Below are positions 58,058-64,000 of a DNA stretch of 64,000 bases, piece after piece; the first letter of the stretch is position 1; every line of letters begins with the position of its first letter. Source of the stretch: Streptomyces gardneri (GTDB taxonomy: Bacteria > Actinomycetota > Actinomycetes > Streptomycetales > Streptomycetaceae); contig NZ_BJMN01000025.1 of NCBI RefSeq assembly GCF_006539185.1, forward strand, positions 110,929 through 174,928, read 5' to 3'. Made by a program: the position numbers and the translations under genes. The notes below the pieces were generated by a model, which was not told the DNA's origin, ran no database searches, and saw only the letters and a program-made list of their open reading frames with translations.

Positions 58058-59041
58058 ATGCGTATCGCTGTCACGGGATCCATCGCGACCGACCATCTGA
58101 TGACCTTCCCCGGCTGGTTCAGCGAGCAGCTGCTCGCCGACCGGCTGGACCGGGTCTCCCTGTCGTTCCTCGCCGACAACCTGGAGGTCAGGCGCGGCGG
58201 AGTGGCAGCGAACATCGCCTTCGGGCTCGGAGTCCTCGGGCTGCGCCCCGCCCTCGTGGGCGCGGTCGGGGCCGACTTCGAGCCGTACCGGGTCTGGCTG
58301 AAGGACCACGGTGTGGACACCGACTCGGTGCGCGTCAGCGAGAAGCTCCACACCGCCCGCTTCGTCTGTACCACCGACCGGGCCCAGAACCAGATCGCCA
58401 CCTTCTACGCGGGGGCGATGGCCGAGGCGCGCGAGATCGACCTGCGGGACGTCGTGGCGCGCACCGGCCGGCTGGAACTGGTCCTGGTCTCCCCGGACGA
58501 CCCCGAGGCCATGCTCCGGCACACCCGCACCTGCCGTGACCTGGGGATCCCCTTCGCCGCCGATCCGTCGCAGCAGCTCGCGCGGCTGGACGGCGAGCAG
58601 GTGCGGGAGCTGGTGGACGGGGCGCGGTTCCTCTTCACCAACGAGTACGAGACGGCCCTGCTCCTGGAGAAGTCCGGCTGGAGCGAGGCCGAGGTGCTGC
58701 GCGGGGTCGGCACCTGGGTCACGACGCACGGCGAGGCGGGCGTCCGTATCCACGGCGCCGACCGCCCGACGCTCGCCGTCCCGGCGGTGCAGGTCGCCGG
58801 GGTCGTCGACCCGACCGGCGTCGGTGACGCCTTCCGGGCGGGCTTCCTCGCCGGGACGCTGTGGGGCGTGCCCGAGCGGTGCGCGGCGCAGCTGGGCTGC
58901 GCGGTCGCGGCGACCGTCCTCGACTACGTGGGGACGCAGGAGTACCGGCTGCACCGGGACTCCCTCCTGGACCGGATCAGGACGACGTACGGGGTGGGCT
59001 GCACGGCCACGCTCGTCACACATCTGAGGGGGCTGACGTGA
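58058..59041 (+). CDS. adoK: PfkB-family adenosine kinase
   Basis: The 327-residue protein has I-A-V-T-G-S-I-A-T-D-H-L-M, R-R-G-G-V-A-A-N-I-A-F-G-L-G-V-L-G (PfkB signature 1), F-A-A-D-P-S-Q-Q, T-N-E-Y-E and D-P-T-G-V-G-D-A-F-R-A-G-F (signature 2, catalytic Asp). The opening is like mycobacterial adenosine kinase rather than ribokinase. In this operon it would convert the adenosine released by AhcY to AMP and so pull S-adenosylhomocysteine hydrolysis forward. Its stop overlaps the metH start by GTGA. Confidence 0.88.
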   Translation: MRIAVTGSIATDHLMTFPGWFSEQLLADRLDRVSLSFLADNLEVRRGGVAANIAFGLGVLGLRPALVGAVGADFEPYRVWLKDHGVDTDSVRVSEKLHTARFVCTTDRAQNQIATFYAGAMAEAREIDLRDVVARTGRLELVLVSPDDPEAMLRHTRTCRDLGIPFAADPSQQLARLDGEQVRELVDGARFLFTNEYETALLLEKSGWSEAEVLRGVGTWVTTHGEAGVRIHGADRPTLAVPAVQVAGVVDPTGVGDAFRAGFLAGTLWGVPERCAAQLGCAVAATVLDYVGTQEYRLHRDSLLDRIRTTYGVGCTATLVTHLRGLT

Positions 59042-62000
59042 GGCGTTCCCTCCGAGAGGAGCTCGCGACGCGGGTCGTCGTGGCCGACGGGGCGATGGGC
59101 ACGATGCTCCAGGCCGCCGACCCGACGATGGACGACTTCCGGCAGCTGGAGGGCTGCAACGAGATCCTCAACCTCACGCGCCCCGACATCGTCGCCTCCG
59201 TCCACGACGCCTACTTCTCGGTCGGCGTGGACTGCGTCGAGACCAATACCTTCGGGGCGAACCTCGCCGCGCTCGCCGAGTACGGCATCGAGAACCAGGT
59301 GTACGAGCTGTCGGAGGCCGGCGCCCGGATCGCCCGGACGACCGCCGACGCGCACACGGCCGCCGACGGCCGCCCCCGCTGGGTCCTCGGCTCCATGGGA
59401 CCGGGTACGAAGCTGCCGACCCTCGGCCACGTCACGTACGAGCCCCTCCGCGACGCCTTCCAGCAGAACGCGGAGGGCCTGATCCGGGGCGGCGCGGACG
59501 CCCTCCTCATCGAGACCTCGCAGGACCTGCTCCAGACGAAGGCGGCCGTCATCGGCGCCCGCCGCGCCCTGGACTGGGTCGGCGTGGACCTGCCGGTGAT
59601 CGTGCAGGTCACCGTCGAGACGACGGGCACGATGCTGCTCGGCTCGGAGATCGGCGCGGCACTGACCGCGCTCGAACCGCTCGGCATCGACATGATCGGC
59701 CTGAACTGCGCCACGGGCCCCGCCGAGATGGCGGAGCACCTGCGGCACCTGTCCCGGCACGCCCGCATCCCGATCTCCGTCATGCCGAACGCGGGTCTGC
59801 CCGTCCTCACCTCCGACGGCGCCCACTACCCGCTGTCCCCGGCCGAACTGGCCGACGCCCAGGAGAGGTTCGTACGGGAGTACGGTCCTGCGCTGGTCGG
59901 CGGCTGCTGCGGGACGACCCCGGAGCACCTGCGGGAGATCGTGGAGCGGGTGCGCGGCGCGGCCGTCCTGGACCGGCGGCCGACGCCCGAGCCGGGCGCG
60001 TCCTCCCTGTACAGCCACGTGCCGTTCCGGCAGGACACCGCCTACCTGGCGATCGGCGAGCGGACCAACGCCAACGGGTCGAAGAAGTTCCGCGAGGCCA
60101 TGCTGGAGGGCCGCTGGGACGACTGCGTCGAGATGGCGCGGGACCAGATCCGCGAGGGCGCGCATCTGCTCGACCTGTGCGTGGACTACGTGGGCCGCGA
60201 CGGCACGGCGGACATGGCGGAGCTGGCGGGCCGGTTCGCGACGGCCTCCACCCTGCCGATCGTCCTCGACTCGACCGAGATCGGGGTGCTGCGGGCCGGC
60301 CTGGAGAAGCTCGGCGGCCGGGCCGTCGTCAACTCGGTCAACTACGAGGACGGTGACGGCCCCGAGTCGCGGTTCGCGCAGGTCACGGCCCTCGCGAAGG
60401 AGCACGGCGCGGCGCTGATGGCGCTGACGATCGACGAGGAGGGCCAGGCCCGGACGGTCGACGCGAAGGTGGCGATCGCCGAGCGGCTCATCGACGACCT
60501 CACCGGGAACTGGGGGATCAGGGAGTCGGACATCCTGATCGACACCCTCACCTTCACGATCTGCACGGGCCAGGAGGAGTCGCGGGGCGACGGCGTCGCG
60601 ACGATCGAGGCGATCCGCGAGCTGAAGCGCCGCCACCCGGACGTGCAGACGACCCTGGGTCTTTCGAACATCTCCTTCGGCCTGAACCCGGCCGCGCGCA
60701 TCGTCCTCAACTCGGTCTTCCTCGACGAGTGCGTGAAGGCCGGCCTGGACTCCGCGATCGTGCACGCGTCGAAGATCCTGCCGATCGCCCGCCTGGAGCG
60801 GGAGCAGGTCGAGGTGGCGCTCGACCTGATCCACGACCGGCGACGGGAGGGCTACGACCCGCTCCAGCGGTTCCTGGAGATGTTCGAGGGCGCGACGGCG
60901 AAGTCCCTCAAGGCGGGCAAGGCGGAGGAGCTCCTCGCGCTGCCACTCGACGAGCGGCTCAAGCGCCGGATCATCGACGGCGAGAAGAACGGCCTGGAGG
61001 CGGACCTGGACTCCGCCCTGACCGAGCGCCCCGCCCTGGAGATCGTCAACGACGTCCTCCTCGACGGCATGAAGACCGTCGGCGAGCTCTTCGGCTCGGG
61101 TCAGATGCAGCTGCCGTTCGTGCTCCAGTCCGCCGAGGTCATGAAGACGGCGGTGGCGCACCTGGAACCGCACATGGAGAAGTCGGACGCGGAGGGCAAG
61201 GGCACGATCGTCCTCGCCACGGTCCGCGGAGACGTCCACGACATCGGCAAGAACCTCGTCGACATCATCCTCTCCAACAACGGCTACAACGTCGTCAACA
61301 TCGGCATCAAGCAGCCCGTCTCCGCGATCCTGGAAGCGGCGGAACAGCACCGGGCCGACGTCATCGGCATGTCGGGCCTCCTCGTGAAATCCACCGTGAT
61401 CATGAAGGAGAACCTCCAGGAGCTGAACGGCCGCGGCCTCGCCGCCACCTACCCGGTGATCCTCGGCGGCGCGGCCCTGACCAGGGCGTACGTCGAACAG
61501 GACCTCCACGAGCTGTACGAGGGCGAGGTGCGGTACGCCCGCGACGCCTTCGAGGGCCTGCGCCTCATGGACGCCCTCATGGGCGTGAAGCGCGGCGTCC
61601 CCGGAGCCGTACTCCCGCCGCTCAAGCAGCGCCGGGTGCCGAAACGCACCGAGCCCCTGGCGGAGGTGCGGGAGCCCGAGCCGGCCGGCCGTTCCGACGT
61701 CGCCGCCGACAACCCCGTCCCCGAGCCCCCCTTCCTCGGGACGAGGGTCGTCAAGGGCATCCCCCTCGCCGAGTACGCCCCCTGGCTCGACGAGACGGCC
61801 CTCTTCAAGGGCCAGTGGGGCCTCAAGGACGCCGAGACGATCGAGACGGAGGGCCGGCCCCGGCTGCGGGCGCTCCTCGACCGGATCGAGCGCGAAGGCC
61901 TCGTCGAAGCAGCCGTCGTCCACGGCTGGTTCCCCTGTGTGTCCAAGGGCGACGACCTGATCGTCCTGGACGAGGACGGAGGCGAGCGGACCCGCTTCTC

Positions 62001-62493
62001 CTTCCCCCGCCAGCAGCGGGGCCGCCGCCTCTGCCTGGCCGACTTCCACCGCGCCGAGGAATCCGGCGAGGTCGACGCGGTCGCCCTCCAGGTCGTCACC
62101 GTCGGCTCCCGCATCGGCGAGGAGACGGCCCGGCTCTTCGCCGCCGACCGCTACCGCGACTATCTCGAACTCCACGGCCTCTCCGTCCAGTTGGCGGAAG
62201 CCCTCGCCGAGTACTGGCACGCCCGGGTACGGGCCGACTGGGGCATCGCCCACGGCGACCCCACCGGCCTGGACGGCATGCTCCGCACCGAGTACCAGGG
62301 CTGCCGCTACTCGCTGGGCTACCCGGCCTGCCCGGACCTGGAGGACCGGGCGAAGATCGCCGCGCTCCTGCGCCCCGAGCGGATCGGGGTCGAGCTGTCG
62401 GAGGAGTACCAGCTGCATCCCGAGCAGTCGACGGACGCGATCGTCGTCCACCACCCGGAGGCGAGCTACTTCAACGCGGGAGGGCGGCGATGA
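59038..62493 (+). CDS. metH: Cobalamin-dependent methionine synthase (pathway copy)
   Basis: MetH moves a methyl group from methyltetrahydrofolate to homocysteine. The 1,151-residue product has the homocysteine domain (Cys224, Cys290, Cys291 zinc ligands in N-C-A-T-G and G-G-C-C-G-T-T-P), the folate-binding barrel (about 340-610), the B12 cap and B12 domain (D-V-H-D-I-G-K-N-L with His734), and the C-terminal activation domain (about 880-1150) with A-D-W-G-I and E-Y-Q-G-C-R-Y-S-L-G-Y-P-A-C-P. It starts with GTG inside the adoK stop. No cobalamin riboswitch precedes it, unlike many free-standing metH or metE genes. Confidence 0.96.
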   Translation: MRRSLREELATRVVVADGAMGTMLQAADPTMDDFRQLEGCNEILNLTRPDIVASVHDAYFSVGVDCVETNTFGANLAALAEYGIENQVYELSEAGARIARTTADAHTAADGRPRWVLGSMGPGTKLPTLGHVTYEPLRDAFQQNAEGLIRGGADALLIETSQDLLQTKAAVIGARRALDWVGVDLPVIVQVTVETTGTMLLGSEIGAALTALEPLGIDMIGLNCATGPAEMAEHLRHLSRHARIPISVMPNAGLPVLTSDGAHYPLSPAELADAQERFVREYGPALVGGCCGTTPEHLREIVERVRGAAVLDRRPTPEPGASSLYSHVPFRQDTAYLAIGERTNANGSKKFREAMLEGRWDDCVEMARDQIREGAHLLDLCVDYVGRDGTADMAELAGRFATASTLPIVLDSTEIGVLRAGLEKLGGRAVVNSVNYEDGDGPESRFAQVTALAKEHGAALMALTIDEEGQARTVDAKVAIAERLIDDLTGNWGIRESDILIDTLTFTICTGQEESRGDGVATIEAIRELKRRHPDVQTTLGLSNISFGLNPAARIVLNSVFLDECVKAGLDSAIVHASKILPIARLEREQVEVALDLIHDRRREGYDPLQRFLEMFEGATAKSLKAGKAEELLALPLDERLKRRIIDGEKNGLEADLDSALTERPALEIVNDVLLDGMKTVGELFGSGQMQLPFVLQSAEVMKTAVAHLEPHMEKSDAEGKGTIVLATVRGDVHDIGKNLVDIILSNNGYNVVNIGIKQPVSAILEAAEQHRADVIGMSGLLVKSTVIMKENLQELNGRGLAATYPVILGGAALTRAYVEQDLHELYEGEVRYARDAFEGLRLMDALMGVKRGVPGAVLPPLKQRRVPKRTEPLAEVREPEPAGRSDVAADNPVPEPPFLGTRVVKGIPLAEYAPWLDETALFKGQWGLKDAETIETEGRPRLRALLDRIEREGLVEAAVVHGWFPCVSKGDDLIVLDEDGGERTRFSFPRQQRGRRLCLADFHRAEESGEVDAVALQVVTVGSRIGEETARLFAADRYRDYLELHGLSVQLAEALAEYWHARVRADWGIAHGDPTGLDGMLRTEYQGCRYSLGYPACPDLEDRAKIAALLRPERIGVELSEEYQLHPEQSTDAIVVHHPEASYFNAGGRR

Positions 62494-63368
62494 GTACGAC
62501 GTGCGTGAACCCCACCTTCTCGTTCGAGTTCTTCCCGCCGAAGACGGACAAGGGCGAACGGACCCTGTGGGACGCGATCCGCCGGGTCGAGGCCCTGTCG
62601 CCGGACTTCGTCTCGGTCACGTACGGCGCGGGCGGCTCGTCCCGCGACCGGACCATCGAGGTCACGAAGCGGATCGCGGCCGAGACGACGCTGCGGCCGG
62701 TCGCGCACCTGACGGCCGTCGGGCACTCGGTCGCCGAACTGCGGGCCATCATCGGCGCGTACGCCGACGCGGGCGTGCGGGACGTGCTCGTGCTGCGCGG
62801 GGACCCGCCGGGCGATCCGCGCGGCGCATGGACACCGCACCCGCAGGGCTTCACGTACGCGTACGAACTGGTGGAGCTGGTCCGCTCGTTGGGCGACTTC
62901 CGGATCGGGGTGGCGGCCTTTCCGGAGGGTCACCCCAGGTCGGCGGGTCCGGCCGACGACCTGGCGCACTTCGTCGCCAAGTGCCGGGCGGGCGCGGACT
63001 ACGCCATCACGCAGATGTTCTTCGACCCCGAGGACTACCTGCGGCTGCGGGACCGGGTGGCGGCCGCCGGCTGTGACACCCCGATCATCCCGGAGATCAT
63101 GCCGGCGACGGACGTCCGCCAGATCCGGCGCTTCGCCGAGCTGAGCGACGCCGCCTTCCCCGAGGACCTGGCGCACCGCCTGGAGGCGGCGAAGGACGAC
63201 CCGGCGGCGGCGTACCGCATCGGCGTCGAGCACGCGACCGCGATGGGCCTGCGGCTGCTCGACGAGGGCGCGCCGGGACTGCACTACATCACGCTGAACA
63301 GGTCGACGGCGGCCCCGGAAATCCACCGAACCATCTTGAGCGCAAGGAGAGTTGCCGCACATGTCTGA
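62490..63368 (+). CDS. metF: 5,10-Methylenetetrahydrofolate reductase
   Basis: MetF reduces methylene-THF to methyl-THF, the methyl donor for MetH. The 292-residue TIM-barrel flavoprotein shows F-S-F-E-F-F-P-P-K-T, D-F-V-S-V-T-Y-G-A-G-G-S-S-R, L-V-L-R-G-D-P-P, G-V-A-A-F-P-E-G-H-P and Y-A-I-T-Q-M-F-F-D. The ATG overlaps the metH stop (ATGA), and the gene overlaps ahcY by 8 bp, so it is translated as part of one coupled series. Confidence 0.95.
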   Translation: MSTTCVNPTFSFEFFPPKTDKGERTLWDAIRRVEALSPDFVSVTYGAGGSSRDRTIEVTKRIAAETTLRPVAHLTAVGHSVAELRAIIGAYADAGVRDVLVLRGDPPGDPRGAWTPHPQGFTYAYELVELVRSLGDFRIGVAAFPEGHPRSAGPADDLAHFVAKCRAGADYAITQMFFDPEDYLRLRDRVAAAGCDTPIIPEIMPATDVRQIRRFAELSDAAFPEDLAHRLEAAKDDPAAAYRIGVEHATAMGLRLLDEGAPGLHYITLNRSTAAPEIHRTILSARRVAAHV

Positions 63369-64000
63369 CACATTCGACTTCCACGACTACAAGGTCGCCG
63401 ACATCTCGCTCGCCGCCTTCGGCCGCAAGGAGATCACCCTCGCCGAGCACGAGATGCCCGGCCTGATGTCGATCCGCCGCGAGTACGCGGAGGCACAGCC
63501 GCTGGCGGGGGCGCGGATCACCGGCTCCCTCCACATGACCGTGCAGACCGCGGTCCTCATCGAGACGCTCGTCGCGCTCGGCGCCGAGGTCCGCTGGGTG
63601 TCCTGCAACATCTACTCGACGCAGGACCACGCGGCCGCCGCGATCGCCGCCGCCGGGATCCCGGTCTTCGCCTGGAAGGGCGAGACCCTGGAGGAGTACT
63701 GGTGGTGCACCGAGCAGGCCCTGACCTGGCCGGACGCGGACGGCCCCAACATGATCCTCGACGACGGCGGCGACGCCACCGTCCTCGTCCACAAGGGTGT
63801 GGAGTACCAGAAGGCCGGCGCGGTCCCGGACCCGTCGACCGCCGAGAACGACGAGCACCGGGTCATCCTGGAGCTGCTCCGCACCACCACCCTGGACTGG
63901 TCGACGATCGCCGCCGGCATCCGTGGCGTCACGGAGGAGACGACGACGGGCGTCCACCGCCTGTACGAGATGCACCGCGAGGGAGCGCTGCTCTTCCCCG
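63361..64000 (+). CDS. ahcY: Adenosylhomocysteinase, 3' end beyond the window
   Basis: AhcY splits S-adenosylhomocysteine to homocysteine and adenosine. The 213 residues visible match the N-terminal half: D-Y-K-V-A-D-I-S-L-A-A-F-G-R-K-E, P-G-L-M-S-I-R-R-E-Y-A, G-S-L-H-M-T-V-Q-T-A-V-L-I-E-T-L, S-C-N-I-Y-S-T-Q-D-H-A-A-A-A-I and N-M-I-L-D-D-G-G-D-A-T. No stop codon is reached before the window ends. AAGGAGA lies 9 bp before the ATG within metF. It completes the methyl cycle. Confidence 0.95.
   Translation, partial: MSDTFDFHDYKVADISLAAFGRKEITLAEHEMPGLMSIRREYAEAQPLAGARITGSLHMTVQTAVLIETLVALGAEVRWVSCNIYSTQDHAAAAIAAAGIPVFAWKGETLEEYWWCTEQALTWPDADGPNMILDDGGDATVLVHKGVEYQKAGAVPDPSTAENDEHRVILELLRTTTLDWSTIAAGIRGVTEETTTGVHRLYEMHREGALLFP

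Noticed and set aside
58924..62454. A long minus-strand open frame opposite metH
   Set aside because: metH is certain from its full domain set; the antisense frame is an artefact of codon bias.

Overview
The window is chromosomal DNA from a Streptomyces-like actinomycete. The evidence is very high G+C with strong GC3 bias (hence many long antisense shadow reading frames), frequent GTG starts, DasR-type (dre) operators, tandem CIRCE elements before groEL, and a conserved core gene set: TerD, ArfB, CdgB, NagK/NagA, OtsB/OtsA, ThrC, a cold-shock protein, GroEL2. From memory this order resembles the SCO4277-SCO4310 region of S. coelicolor; that comparison was not run.

Layout. 1-7.2 kb: the 3' part of an FG-GAP repeat protein, a GNAT acetyltransferase, TerD, the ribosome-rescue hydrolase ArfB, a flavin reductase, the diguanylate cyclase CdgB with a Crp-like palindrome upstream, and a membrane-anchored carbohydrate-binding protein. 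7.3-19.7 kb: a small secreted protein; an amino-sugar operon (nagK-nagA-PfkB kinase) divergent from a sugar-binding lipoprotein across two dre sites; trehalose genes otsB and otsA flanking an imine-reductase-like gene and its divergent HxlR regulator; a wall-anchored DUF11 protein; gpgS. 19.8-24.3 kb: a SAM-I riboswitch ahead of thrC and a ThiS/MoaD-like sulfur carrier, then a cold-shock gene and groEL2. 24.3-39.2 kb: two paralogous secreted proteins, assorted enzymes and transporters, and a murR-murQ-murP operon for N-acetylmuramic acid recovery. Its product GlcNAc-6-P is the substrate of NagA, so two parts of the window serve cell-wall sugar recycling.

39.5-47.1 kb: a 2,422-residue secreted protein made of two tandem copies of an approximately 1,080-residue module, ending in a distinct C-terminal domain and followed 26 bp later by a 97-residue acidic protein. 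This has the layout of a polymorphic toxin with its immunity protein.

48.0-51.6 kb: an HD-domain protein divergent from a DHA2-type efflux pump, with three copies of a 17-bp operator-like motif (one inside a coding region and written in rare codons), then a transsulfuration-type PLP enzyme.

51.6-64 kb (continuing past the window): a tightly packed, often overlapping run of genes that looks like a natural-product pathway: MaoC protein, two methyltransferases, an AurF-type diiron N-oxygenase, a class II aminoacyl-tRNA-synthetase-like amino acid:carrier protein ligase, an AcpS-type phosphopantetheinyl transferase carrying a TTA codon, a carrier protein, and a complete methyl cycle (metK, adenosine kinase, metH, metF, ahcY). 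The simplest reading is that an amino acid is loaded on a dedicated carrier, N-oxygenated and methylated, with SAM regenerated on the spot. The product is unknown to me, and this locus is the strongest candidate for an undescribed system.
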